Below are positions 1-12,300 of a stretch of DNA of 64,000 bases, piece after piece. Within the stretch, counting starts at the first letter, position 1. Every line of letters starts with the position of its first letter. The position numbers were made by a program, and so were the translations under genes. Under the pieces are notes generated by a model that was not told the DNA's origin, made no database searches, and was given only the letters and a program-made list of their open reading frames with translations. The stretch is taken from assembly GCA_021397835.1 (NCBI GenBank), contig JAJFZO010000609.1, forward strand, positions 12,712,001 through 12,776,000, in the 5' to 3' direction. Source of the DNA: Moringa oleifera (taxonomy: Eukaryota > Streptophyta > Magnoliopsida > Brassicales > Moringaceae).

Positions 1-359
1 GTAAATATAATGCGCAACACTCGGAATCATTTGTATGAACATTCACAAAAAAAAAACCTACTAGCCTTTACTAAAATTTAGATTTTCTTTATTGGTATCA
101 CAGCTAATTGATCTGTGCTTATGGCCTCCCTTATTACTTTTGCTCTAATAGGTTTGCACCCTTTTAAACTGCAAAAGATCATAATACCAGAACCTTTTTC
201 CCATATTTTGACTCCCTAAACCTACAAACTACATGATAGAGAAAAATCGAATATTAACTTTGGCAAGAGGTCATAAGATAAAAAGTTTTTGCTGAGAACT
301 GATATATGTCCACTAACAACCTATAAATCAATTGATACCAAAGGAAATATAAAAGAAAG

Positions 360-1070
360 AGTAATTTGGTTTACCTGGATTGGATTCAACAAGACCAACT
401 TCTAGCAAGTTGGCTGATGTTCATAATATTGATGGATATTCTCTTTCATCTCAAGATTGACACCACTACTTATAATCTATGGACTTGTGTAGAGAGACTT
501 TTTGGAACCCAAATAAGGTTCAATTCAAATTTATCCTATATTCAATATTAAAAAAAAATGTTTTCGTTTGGTGTGAATTTATTTCAGTCAACTAAAAGGA
601 ATAATTGACAATTTAAATATGATAAGTAATGTCGTCTCAAACCTCGAATTTATTATTAATGCTCACTAGGATTCAAAAAGATTATAATGTTGTTTTGGTT
701 AACATCTAGTCAAAGATCGATGAATTATCAGTTCAAAAAATATTAGCATTATTATTGAGTCATGAACAGAGATTGAAACAGGATAATTAAAAAACTATCA
801 GTAGTGTTAATCATATGACCAATGTGACATTTAATAAAAATAACAAGAATTTAAATCCATGAAGAACTAATAACTGTACACATGGCAGTAATAGAGGCAA
901 GGGAAATGGTCAAAGAAAAGGAAGGAATAACATGAGACTTACCTACTAAATCTGCACCAAGTAAGGCCACATAACAGTTGATTAATGGTACAAATTAGAA
1001 GAATCCTTTCAAAACCTAACAAGAACTTAAGCATAACCAGACTCTAATCATAATGAATACCTAATCTCCA
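360..1070 (+). mobile_element. Degenerate Ty1/copia gag fragment (+)
   Basis: The plus strand encodes a decayed copia gag. Near 366-510 it reads WIQQDQLLASWLM and later WTCVERLFGTQ, the usual copia gag pattern of a W-x-QQDQLLxSWL helix followed by WxxLERLF. Near 680-790, allowing one stop, it reads NVVLVNI and then ELSVQKILALLLSHEQRLKQ, the conserved end of the gag domain. A basic Gly/Asn/Arg-rich stretch and a damaged zinc knuckle ending in YKLEESFQN follow near 890-1020. Several in-frame stops and frameshifts mean it is not expressed. No LTR could be recognised. Its pol partner is missing: the next copia segment lies on the opposite strand. Confidence 0.75.
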
Positions 1071-1129
1071 CTAACTCCATTTTAGATCCAGGGTGGTATG
1101 GAGGCAATATTGCCTCCCTATCAGTGATG

Positions 1130-2750
1130 ATTAATTATTTCTTTGATGACCATGATCCCTTAAACCCAGCATAAAAATATAAGTATTTTTGTGATCATTT
1201 TGATCCCCAGCATAATCACTGTTAGTGAAGCCAATTAAGTTTGTCTTTTCACATTTCTTTTAGAATAGACCATAACTAGTAATGTCTTGCAAACATTAAA
1301 GAATACTTTTTGTCGCTAAAAGAAGAATCTCTTTTAGCACTCCATGAACCTGCTTATAAGACTTACAACATACATTATGTCAGGTTTTGTACTTGTTAAG
1401 TACATCAAACTTTCCACAATTTGCTTATAAAATGTATTATCAGTCTTCCTTCCTTATGGATTTAGAACAAACCCATTTCAGTAGGCATGTTAATAGAGTT
1501 GCAATTTTTCATTTGAAATCTATCCAAAATTTCTTGCATATACATCTTTTGAGAAATAAAAATTTCAATTAAAGATTACACCACTTCAATGCCCAAGAAA
1601 TAATAAAACTTGCCAAGATTAGTCATCAAATTTAACTTTTTAAACACAGCAAAATTATTCTTAGTGAAGATGAGATCATCCACATACAAACACATAACTA
1701 GCATTTTTTCACCATTGCTAATTTTAATAAATAGTATTTGCTCATATGGGTATTTTTTGAATCTTTTTTTTTTCAAAAAATAAGTTTTAAGTCAACTATA
1801 CTAAGCTCATGGAGCTTGTTTTAATCCATATAAAACTTTTCTTAGTTTATAAATTTTATGCTCATTTCCAAAAAGATTGTTTAAGAAATATATCTTCTTC
1901 CAAGTCTGCATGTAAGAACACCAAGTTCACATCTAATTAGGAAGTAGACCATGAATTTTAAGCCACAAGTGCAATCACCAACTTGATAGTATCAATGTTA
2001 TGTAATAAGAACAAGCACTTCTTAATCAATACCAAACTCTTGTTTATAATCTTTATCTACTACACGTGCCTTATACTTGTCAACTTCGCTATCTCTTTCA
2101 GTTTTGTCTTGTAAATCAATTTTATACCAATCATCTTTTGTTTTATGAGAAGCTCAGTTAACTTTCAAGTATTATTTTTATTATTTTTTTCAATTAAAAT
2201 AATCTCAACATCCATAACTTCTCATCATTTTAATTATTTAATCGTTTTTTTAAATCACAAGATGACAATCTGAAAAAAAAAAAAAAAAAAAAGCAAAGTG
2301 AGTGACAAAATCTTTATTGTTGTTAATTCCATGTATCTCACAATCCTCCTTCCATGCAAGTCTTCTTTTAACTGTTTGAGATCATTCATCTTTTGCTTCA
2401 ACTGCTTGTTGCTCATTTTGTGCCCTCTGTATAAGCTGCTGTCTCCCACCTTAATTTTCATTATCAAAATCAACTATCTTTAGAAAGAATTGTCTCCAAA
2501 GTTGATCAATCAATGGCTTGAAAGAAGTAATTCTTGGACTTGAAATCTTTCAGTTTCAAGGCATCCAATTCAACATTCTCTGCACTTGTCAATACTACTC
2601 CAAACCACTACTTCTGCTACTCTAGATTCAACCATATGCTAAAACCTTTTGGATCTCAAAAAATTATCCATCAACATGCTCTAATGATCATAATAACCAT
2701 TAAACCACCAGATAGTGGGCCAAATAAAAATTTTAAAAGCCATTGATTTC
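1130..2750 (-). mobile_element. Degenerate Ty1/copia gag-RT-RNase H fragment (-)
   Basis: This is a minus-strand copia relic, read from high to low coordinate. At about 2740-2480 gag reads FNGYYDH-SMLMDNFLRSK and then LKLKDFKSKNYFFQAID-ST. At about 1860-1790 the RT motif YKLRKVLYGLKQAP is visible. At 1576-1776 the catalytic box lies in MCLYVDDLIFTKNN, followed by GKFYYFLGIEVV and SQKMYMQEILDRFQMKNC. At about 1260-1140 the RNase H start reads LIGFTNSDYAGDQNDHKNT and then FMLGS. Protease and integrase are absent between gag and RT, so there is a large internal deletion in addition to stops and frameshifts. It is a dead copy. No LTRs or target duplication were found. Confidence 0.8.
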
Positions 2751-3732
2751 TACTACAACAGTTATGAACAAAAACCAAGTGAAATACATATAAAAATAAA
2801 CAAAATACAACTTTAACTTTACTACTCAGCTCAACAGTTGTGGCTCTTATGTCACCATTAACACTCATAGAATAAAAGACAAAAATTAACACAAATACAG
2901 AAGAAATGAAATGCTAAATCCACTTAAATTTCATCATGCTAAACTGTCTTTTTAGGTAGGCATTGTATAAGATCTACTATTCTAACTTGCTCCTTCCAGA
3001 GACAACAACCCACTGTTTTTTAATTCTAAAAATTACAAACATATTCTTATCCATTAGACCCACTAAAACACAAATAATAAATCAATCATTAAATCACTAA
3101 CAATATACTCGATCTTTAAAAAAATACATACATAACAAAATTTTACTTGCAAAATGCAAAAAGTGACAGCTACAAATCTACTGTAACACTTTTGTGCGGT
3201 AGAGATACAAACCTTTGTGACCACGGCACATGAAAAATTACCAAATCAGCTGGTTGGATGGCTTGTATCGTCTTGACTGACCACCGAGGGAAGATGAATC
3301 CAATAAACCCAATGAAGAAATGGATCCACATAACCCAGTGATCAATTCGATAGCATCATATGAAAGCCAGCCAGAAGACATTCAAGGTTCACTATGGTCC
3401 CATGTTCTACAAACCTAGTAAGATGTTAGCCCAGCTCATAAGAAATCCCTGTTCGGCTCGAATCAAACTTGCACAACTAGCTATGGAATCATTGGCACCA
3501 CATCAGATTTTCAAGTTAAAAAGGGATGAAAGATAGACAAGTTTCGAAACAATATGATTCAATCTCACTGAGAAACATTAACAGGATGTGAAAGACTATC
3601 AGAAGGGTGATATATTGACTCTAGTGAACCATTTTTGTAATGGTTTCGTTGAATGACCAACCTTTCAGACTATTTCACTGACATTACAAAATTATTTATA
3701 GCAAAGCAGCAGTAGCAGTTTCTGCATGATAT
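2751..3732. other. Spacer without a recognisable gene
   Basis: This is AT-rich sequence between the copia relic and the reductase pseudogene. No reading frame here resembles a protein I know. The part nearest 3700 would hold the 3' flank or UTR of the minus-strand reductase copy. Confidence 0.5.
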
Positions 3733-5633
3733 TCATTCAGCTTTCCATGAAGATAGGGGTGGAGTTTCAGAGTTGCTGTGAGTTGGGAAGTTGCTCATGT
3801 ATTTACCACCCTTTACAGCATCAGCTGAAGCAATGTATTCTAGTTCAGCCATCTCTTCAGGAGTCAGTTTCACAGTTAAAGCTTCAACATTCTTGTTAAA
3901 GTTTTTGATCTTGGTGGTTCCAGGTATAGGACACACATCGTCTCCCCGGTGATGGACCCATGCCAGTGCTAGCTGCGATGGTGTGCATCCCTTCTTCGCA
4001 GCCATTTCACTAACCCGCTAGAAGAGATGCTTGTTATGATCAAGATTTTCAGGTTGGAATCTAGGTAGAGCCTGCAAAAATTGAAGTACTCAGTTGTAGC
4101 AACATCAGATAAGGAAATACTAAGCTTGAAGCATAGGTTTATGCTTCCTTCTTCCATTTCTAATCTTCTCATCTTGTGAGGAGTCCAAAGAATTAATTCG
4201 AACTAGTTTCTTATAAACAAAACCCAGTGACATTATTTCAGGTCATAATGATCCCAGAAAAGAACTCATGTGGTTGTTCACTCAATATAAACAAAATCTT
4301 GAAGTCAACCCAGGAACTGATTTGATATTTAGTTACAGAATAAAATCCCAAAAAGAATAAATTCATGAGATTCATAGATATTAAGGATGGATAATCTTAA
4401 TATTTGGTATTAAATCATGATTCATGCACATTTAACTTGTCTGCAACATTTCTAGTTGTGTTGAATGGATACAGACCTTTCTGCGGTCATCATTGGCCAA
4501 GCTTTCAACCAACTTAGGCCCTGATGAAAAGAACCCTCGCCCTAGAGGACTGTAAGCAACAATCCCAATTCCAAGTTCCCTGACAAATCAGGAGGCTCTC
4601 AGTCAGAAAATGAATCACCTAAGTACTCAACAATTCAAATGTGGAGTTGATCTCTCACCTGCAGGTAGGAACAATGTCTTCCTCCACATCTCTTGACCAC
4701 AAAGACCATTCCAACTGCACAGCAGTTATGGGATGAACAGCATGTGCTCTTCTGATTGTTGAAGCAGATGCCTCGGATAGCCCTACGTACTTAATCTTGC
4801 CTTCTTCAACAAGTTTCTTGAGTTCCCCAATCTTGGAAAAGACACAGCACAATAAGGAAATTGGTTCACAAATAGAATCCATATAACCCCCTGTAAGGCA
4901 CAAAATGAAACAAGTTTTAATATCCAAGAAGTAGAGATGTGATTGCAAGATAATATAAATACACAACCAGCGTAGCAGGTCAGTGATGGCAATCATATAG
5001 ACTGAGAAAGATGTTTCTTAGTAGCCAAACAATCTCAAGGAAGTATAGCATTAAAGGAATTGGGTATTCCGGTTATAATCAATTAGGGGAAGTCCTAAAG
5101 GGGAAAAGGACAAACGGTGACTTCAATGGGGACGCGAGTGTCTATCCTATGCTGGTAATAAAGATCAATGCAATCAACACCAAGCCTCTTCAAGCTGCCC
5201 TCACATAAGCAGGATCGCCGCGAATAACTCCCTGGCCATCCACTGAGAGGATCCCAAATTTGGTGGCCAATTCGACCTTCTCCCTCATCCCATCCTTCAA
5301 AGCCTGCATTCCACCCCAAAACCAACTCAGCTTGTCTCTCATCCCTTGCCCGCAAAACCAAAATAGCAAATGATATTATCAAAAGAAAAAGAGAGAGATA
5401 CGAATAATGGATATGTGGACCTTGGAGAGCAGAATCTTGTTGGTATGGGGGCCGTAAACGTCGGATGTGTCGAGGAAGGTGACTCCACTATTGACGGCGT
5501 GGTGGATGAGAGTCACCATCTCGGATTCAGGCTTCGGGGGCCCATAAAAGGCCGACATGCCCATGCACCCCAAACCCTGGGCTGATACCTCCAGCCCTTG
5601 ACTGCCCAGCTTGATTCTCCTCATTATCACCAT
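3733..5633 (-). pseudogene. Aldo-keto reductase (auxin-induced PCNT115 / perakine reductase type), broken
   Basis: Five exons on the minus strand: 5421-5633, 5116-5303, 4659-4831, 4477-4579 and 3733-4071. The start is ATG at 5633. Exon 1 gives [13 protein letters not shown] and [12 protein letters not shown] (catalytic Asp and Tyr), exon 2 ELATKFGIL (Lys) and LYYQHR (His), exon 4 [13 protein letters not shown], and exon 5 [13 protein letters not shown] and [11 protein letters not shown]. This is the NADPH-dependent plant AKR family of about 340 residues. Two lesions break it. In exon 2 the frame stops after DPAYVRAA and resumes in another frame at CEGSLKRLG. The DNA there fits loss of one 13-bp copy of a direct repeat, and restoring 13 bp makes all exon phases agree. 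In exon 5 a TAG lies at 4018-4020 between HNKHLF and RVSEMAAKK. The splice sites are intact, so inactivation is probably recent. Confidence 0.88.
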
Positions 5634-5688
5634 TTCTTATCTGTTCTTCTTCTCCCACAGACACTCTGCATGTTGATGGAATCCTTGG

Positions 5689-5695
5689 ATTTATA
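5689..5695 (-). promoter_or_regulatory. Candidate TATA box of the reductase copy
   Basis: Read on the minus strand, TATAAAT lies about 56 bp upstream of the ATG at 5633. The position is plausible for a short 5' UTR, which fits the view that the copy kept a promoter after its coding region broke. Confidence 0.4.
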
Positions 5696-5699
5696 GGTA

Positions 5700-6341
5700 A
5701 AACCCATGGTGACGTGGGGTTCGGCACTTGACAATCTCGGCGCCTCTTAGTTGACATCAATGTGTCAACCTAACCCATAGGCCGACGTCATCGCATATGT
5801 TACAAGAGGAAACACTTTCATCTTGCAGCAAGAATCAAGCAACCACCATTACTGTGACCACTGACCACAACCTTTTGTCGCCTTCCATATGAAGAATTTT
5901 AAGTTGATTAACACTCCACTGAGAGACTCCGACGAGAATCAAGATTTATGACTGTTAACTTTGTCACTCCATTTTCTACCCTTTTGACTGGTGGACAAAA
6001 TACATACTTCAGATACTTGCCGTAACCTTCTTGTGGAGCAGGGGTTATGCTCTTCTTTTTTATATTTCTTATTCTCTGTCGCATTTATTAGTTATAAGTC
6101 CGTTCTCAAAAATCTCAGTTGTCTGCACGTGGAAAATATATGATAATTGATTGAATAGTTTCTGAAACTATTGTGGATAAAGAATTTGAGCATCTACGGA
6201 ATTAAAACTTAAACAAGAAAGATAGAAATTTAATTTATACAAATACTTCATTAAATATTATTCAATTCACTGGAAGGACAAAACAGTCCGAGATTAAAAT
6301 ACAGACGGAAAGTAGCATCTGACAGAACATATATAGTTTGA
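5700..6341. other. Spacer between reductase copy and TIP4;1
   Basis: Intergenic sequence of ordinary composition. It must hold the upstream region of the reductase copy and the 3' UTR of the aquaporin gene. No reading frame of interest was seen. Confidence 0.5.
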
Positions 6342-7285
6342 TTAGTAGGTTTCTTCCTGGTGGGCGACAAGAACATGAGATCTGACGATGAAGAAGTTTT
6401 CGTAGATAAGCCCAGCAAGCCCACCGCCGATGAGGGGTCCGACCCAGTAAACCCAGTGGTCGGTCCAGTCCCAGCTCACCAGAGCAGGCCCGAAAGACCG
6501 TGCGGGGTTCATTGAAGCGCCAGAGAAGGCTCCACCGGCCAAGATGTTGGCCCCCACTACGAACCCAGTCAGCAGTGGGCCCAGCCCATCCAGAGCTCCT
6601 TTCTTGGGGTCCACAATGGTGGCGTAGACAGTGAATAACAACGAGAAGGTCAGGATGATCTCCCATACTACTCCTTGCATGAAGCCGACCCCGCTTGCAA
6701 GTGTATGAACCGGAGTGTCCTGCACCGGACAGAGAGACAGAAATTAAAGATAAGGTGACAAACCTGAAAGTTAAGTCTATGGGAGGGGAACCTTAAGAGA
6801 GCTTACCAGTCCTCCTGTGAGATACTTGAGCAGAAAGCAAGCAGCTGAAGATGCCAAGAGCTGGTCAATCCAGTATAAGATAGATCGGAACACGGTGATG
6901 TGCCCGCCGAGAAGAAGACCGAGTGTGACGGCCGGGTTCAGATGCCCGCCAGAGATGTGTCCAGCAGAGATCATCACCGCCACAACCAGCGCATGGGCCA
7001 CGGCCACCGCAAACAACCCCAACAGTGTGTTGCCCAGCAGCCTGTCTGCGGTTCATCAAAGTATTAATATAAACAACACAACAAAAACGCTACAGAATTA
7101 TGGTTTGTCGTATGATGTGCGTGTGTGCGTGGGGGAGGAGATGTGACTGGCAAAGTACCGGCGGTCATTGCGGATCCGACGCCGGCGAACACAAACAGAA
7201 AGGTGGTGATAAACTCGACGATGAGGGCTTTGATGCAGTCAGGCTGGGTGGCCTCTCGCCGGGTCCCTAAAGCTATTTTGGCCAT
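6342..7285 (-). CDS. TIP4;1: Tonoplast intrinsic protein, TIP4;1-type aquaporin
   Basis: Three exons on the minus strand: 7159-7285, 6807-7045 and 6342-6719. They total 744 nt, giving 247 residues, the usual TIP length. It is a vacuolar-membrane MIP channel carrying water and probably small neutral solutes. The N-terminus ([20 protein letters not shown]) and the stretch [10 protein letters not shown] are typical of TIP4. The two channel motifs are intact: [11 protein letters not shown] (NPA at residues 79-81) and [13 protein letters not shown] (NPA at 193-195, with the filter Arg following). Six hydrophobic spans are visible and the C-terminus is short (HQEETY). The introns sit after GSAMTA and after YLTGGL. 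The start is the first in-frame ATG; the upstream open frame has only a TTG. No damage seen. Confidence 0.95.
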
Positions 7286-7377
7286 AACCGCCGGATTCAG
7301 ATGGATACCCAATAGTCAGGAAAGAGAGAGCCGAAGATGTCACGCAGCTTGTTCTGGCAAGGCAATGACGATGCTTT

Positions 7378-7385
7378 TATTTATA
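7378..7385 (-). promoter_or_regulatory. Candidate TATA box of TIP4;1
   Basis: TATAAATA reads on the minus strand about 93 bp upstream of the TIP4;1 ATG at 7285, a suitable distance for a plant core promoter with a short leader. Confidence 0.5.
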
Positions 7386-7399
7386 AAGTCTTCTCCACT

Positions 7400-9381
7400 C
7401 CGCTGTACCGTTCACAAGTTGATGACCACATGCAATGCAAACATTTTGTGCCATAAACTTACCAAACAATTAACTTTATTTTATCCCTTTTTGCTTTCGA
7501 TTAAATGAAATAAGATAATGAAACTGATAATTACCCAAAACGGAAGCAATTCTGTTTTTTCCGTCTGATATGTTTTGTGCACTAATTTTCTTGCTTCTAT
7601 CTTTATTTAGCCTTAATTTCTAGTCTTGCCAAGCAAACTATTGACATGGTAATTAAATAGCTTTTATAAGAGAATGATTAATTAAAGAATAGTGCAGGTG
7701 TTAAAGTGAATCCACTAAGTCACGAAAAGACGGTCTCATCATGATTCGTCATCATTGTATTAATCAATTGGTCAACCAAAAAACTTAATATCATATAGCC
7801 ATAGTCCAATTAAAGTGATCATATTGTCCTAATCAGATGAATATGTTTTGTAAGTGAATAAATTGGAAATGTCTTCTTCAACTCCTGTTCATCTTTCACG
7901 CTCAAGTTTTATTTTATTGATTTATTATAAATTATTTTATAATTTTTTATGATTAATATAATAGTCATAAAAAATTATAATAATTTATGTTATTGATTTA
8001 TTATATATTTTAACATTTTATAAAATAATTCAACCACTTTAAATCAATAAAAATCATAACAAAAATTTATTTATATTAAATCATTATGTATTAATATTTT
8101 ATTTGAAATTCAATAAATTTAAATTTTTATGTTGATTGAAGCTTAATCATGGATCACACAAGACATGGTAAATTAAGACTGTGAAATGCTTAATTAATTG
8201 GACCCATTTAATTTAAAGAAATAAGATAAGACTTTGAAAAAGTAAGCAAAGGGACAAAGAAAACGTGGCCATGGCAGCACATGAGATCTGTTAGCATGTG
8301 AGTGGCTAGGTGGGATCCCATATGCATCATTGCACGTTGGCAATATATATTATTGAAGCTGGTGGGTTTAAAGCTTCTGTCATTTTGCTCATGATGACTC
8401 AGGCTCTGTACTCCCTATTGCAATAATTTAAATCGGGTCAAAAAGTGCGTAGAATATTACTATTTTGTATGAAACATCTACCCATTATTCCATTGTCCAA
8501 TAATATTTCAAAAATAATACTAATTGTTATCTCCAAAAAAGAATAAATTATTATTTTTTAAATATTAAAATATCAACTAGTTTAAATCTTGCGTTGATGT
8601 AAACTATATATATATATAACTTTTTTTTTATATTAATTATGATATGAAAAATGTAAAGGTTATACAAACATGATTTTTTCTCTACAAACCAAGACCAAAA
8701 AGTTACTAATTAAATTATCATAAATCCTATTGTGAAATTTAAAAATTAAAAATTTTAAAATTAAAGATAAAGTACAATAAATTTTGACTTTTAAATTTTA
8801 CAAAAGTAAAAAAATAAATTTATATTATTAAAAATTAAAATACTTATAAAAATATCTTGTAAATTAAAAATTGTTCGAATTTAAAAATTTGGCTTCAAAT
8901 GCAATATAAAATTCATTAAAATCATTTCAAAATTATTTAATAATAAAAATATTATCAATTTTTTATTATTTAAAATTATTTTAAATCAAATTAATAATTT
9001 AATTTGATTTATTATTTATAAACATTAAATTTTGATTTGACACAAAATTTTAAATAACGTTTATCATATTAAAAATTAATTTTTAGTTTCACTATTGAAA
9101 AGGCATACTAAAGTCGGATCAGCCCATTATAATGAAGAAAGCCCAAATGGCCCATCAATGTTAATCTTGGGTTGAAAAGTGGAGTTTGCAGTAATGGGCT
9201 TTTTAGCCTATGGGCTCATGGTTAATGGGCTATTGGGTATTGGTACTCAAGCCCGGTATATGGTAGATATTCAGAAATTTAGAATCTGCATGCATGGACA
9301 CGGGAAAGGCCAATGCTTGAGCGACTGCAGAGATAAACTGAGAGAGAGAGAGAGAGGGAGAGGTCAGGAAGAAAAGACAAA
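7400..9381. other. AT-rich divergent spacer between TIP4;1 and glyoxalase I
   Basis: This 2-kb spacer separates two divergently transcribed genes and must contain both promoters. From about 7900 to 9080 it is extremely AT-rich with no coding potential. Its last part, near 8990-9060, resembles AT-rich stretches near 33300 and 48050. A short GA-repeat at 9337-9362 lies just upstream of the glyoxalase start and probably falls in its 5' UTR. Confidence 0.55.
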
Positions 9382-12300
9382 ATGCTGACAACACCACCTA
9401 TGGCGTCATCACATTCTTCACTGGTTCTGCCAACGAAGAGACATTACCTTGTATCTCAGTCTTCGAAAGCCTCTTCTCGTCGTGTTAGAAGTGATAGGTT
9501 CAATATTACCTCCTGCCGTTGCAATCCTTCTCGAAGACTCGCTCTCTTTCAGCTCGGCACTGGTAAGCACCTACTTGTTTCCCTGATGTTACATCGGTAT
9601 TCGTTTAATGCGCGCGCGTTTTCGATTTGCCTGTGTAAGAATCTCTATCAAAGGTACAAAGTAACTGTAGATCTTGGATTGTAGCTTCTGTCCTCCCCCC
9701 TCTCCCTTATTTCATATTAAAAGGCCACGTGGTTGAAGTGAGCAATGCGGTTTTCTTTTTCCTGTTTTTCGATGGGCAATGGAAGAGAAACCTTCGGGTT
9801 GGAAAACAATTGAGCACTGTGGCTGAAGTAAGCTTCTTGTAAGGTCAGAAGCTTGCTGTTTCTTTTATGTTCTTGTTTGTGACTTCTTATAAAATAACTA
9901 AACAGAAAATGCGCTACTATTGGGAATAGTTCGTAATTGATTGTGTCCTATGGGCTAATATTTGAGTTAATGGTTAAATTTGGATACATTTTAGGTATTG
10001 CCACTCCTGTTTGATTGCCCGGGATTCTTTTGCAGAATGGTGTGTTCGGTCTCTTTTTGTATGTGAAGGGGTTCCCTTAACTATCTTACACTGTGTGCAG
10101 ATGCAACACAATTAGAGTGATATTGGGGTTTCTTTTTAGCCAACAAGTAAAATCTGGAGGTTGCTGTTCCCTTGGGTCCCCTCTGATGTAGACATTAAAA
10201 TTTGGTATTTTAAGTTTTCTTTTGCCGGGACTTCTTACCAACTCAGTGCATTCTTCTGGTAATTGTAGTTTCTGAAGATACAGACTTTCTTTACCGTTGG
10301 AAGGGAGCCATAGCCCAAAATCTGTGGCTAGTTATTTTGTATTAGTCTTTCGTGCAAAGTCTCCATTTCCAAATTTTTTTGCAGACCCATATATGTTTAT
10401 TTGTTTTTGTTGATTGATAATTCAAGACATTAAGTCCTTGCAACATGTTCTTCTGTTTGTAATTTTATGTAGAGCTCTCCATTTTCTCCGGTTCTCAGCT
10501 GCCTATTTCATTTTACTGCTCTTCGATTGAAGTGTTAGTTACTCTGTCTTTGTTTTATAATGCATGTAATGCACATGAATACTCTCTTAATCCATCGAGT
10601 TGGACCATTTTTCTTCTTTTTTCCCTGGGCGTTTGCTGATGTACTGGGGTTGATCATTCAGCTATCCAACAGTCGCTGTCGTTTGCTGCAAAGGAAACTA
10701 AGTTATTAAGAGCAGAGGGAAATGTAATAGATGCTGGCAAATATGGCAGTATCACACCTGCAAGCATCGCTCTTGCTGAGGAAAACGTGGTGGAATGGGT
10801 TAAGAATGACAAGAGAAGAATGCTCCATGTTGTTTATTCTGTTGGTGACTTGGACAAGACCATAAAGTATGGCCATAGATGCTTTAGTATGTAAAGTTCA
10901 TGCATTCTTTTCAGTGATTTAAGCATAGCGGTAACTAATAAAATCATGAACAATTCAGATTTTATACTGAATGCTTGGGGATGAAGTCGTTAAGAAAACG
11001 AGACATACCAGAGGATAGATATAAAAATGCTTTCCTTGGATACGGGCCTGAAGATTCCCATTTTACTGTTGAGCTTACCTATAGTGAGTGATGTTCTCAT
11101 TGCAATATCTTTAAATAGCTTGGATGTTTATCTTGTTCTCTCAATATCTGAAGATACTCCTATGTGTATGACAATCTCTTGCAGAACTTTGCCACTTTTC
11201 TTTTTTTTATATCTCTCTCTTTTAATTGGATTTTTAATTGCTTGCAGATTATGGAGTTGACAAGTATGATATTGGAACTGGATTTGGCCATTTTGGTATA
11301 GCTGTCGGGGATGTAAGTTCATCACTCTCAATTGCTTGTTTCTTGTGTTAAGTGAAATTGTGGTACCTCTCTTTTCATACTGTATATGGTCCCAACTTGA
11401 ATTCTTCACATGGCCATTGCTTATCAACACAAAGGGAATAAAATAGCAATTTCTTGTGATTTCTATATGTTTCACATCCCTCCATATATATGTGTAATTT
11501 TACTTGCGTACATAAATATACTCGGGAATACATACACCTATTAATGGGAATATGGAAATTTGTTATACCTCCAAAGAGCTTTACTTGAACATAATCTACG
11601 AAGTTGGTCAGTCATGCAGCCTATGGTCTTCTATACTTCAGTTCCATACAAGTCTTCTGTATTTTATATTACATGAACTGACAGTTAGTTCCCTTTTTTT
11701 TTTTTTTTTTGGGTATCAAAATGTTGTCCTTGCTCATTCCTAGTTTGAAGACATTCAATATCTAAGGTGCATAATTTTCTATTCTCTTGTAGAAAAGATC
11801 TGTCAGCAAACCTATTATAAGGTTTAAGCCAATAAGATGTAACCTAATTGTACTATAAAAAGTTGGAGTGCTTGTCAATTTTACTCATAGTGTCATCCTC
11901 TTACGAATATGCCATTAACCTTGACTTCCAGGCTGTTCTTAAGAATGCATTCCCAACATGGAAATCTAAGTATGTATGCCTTGCAAACAATTTGGAATTG
12001 CTCGTATAAAATTTTCATGTGCTCAAGTTAATGAGCTGATGCTGCAGTTTGCACTCAAAATGCTTTTATGTAGGTTGCAAAACATGTAGACCTTGTGAAG
12101 GCAAAAGGAGGCAAAGTTACGAGGGAACCTGGTCCAGTTAAAGGTGGACACACAATAATTGCTTTTGTTGAGGACCCAGATGGTTACAAGTTTGAGCTTT
12201 TGCAGAGGATACCGACACCTGAGCCCCTATGTCAAGTAATGCTTCGTGTAGGCGATCTTGATCGCTCAATAAATTTCTACAAAAAGGTTAGCAGCATCCT

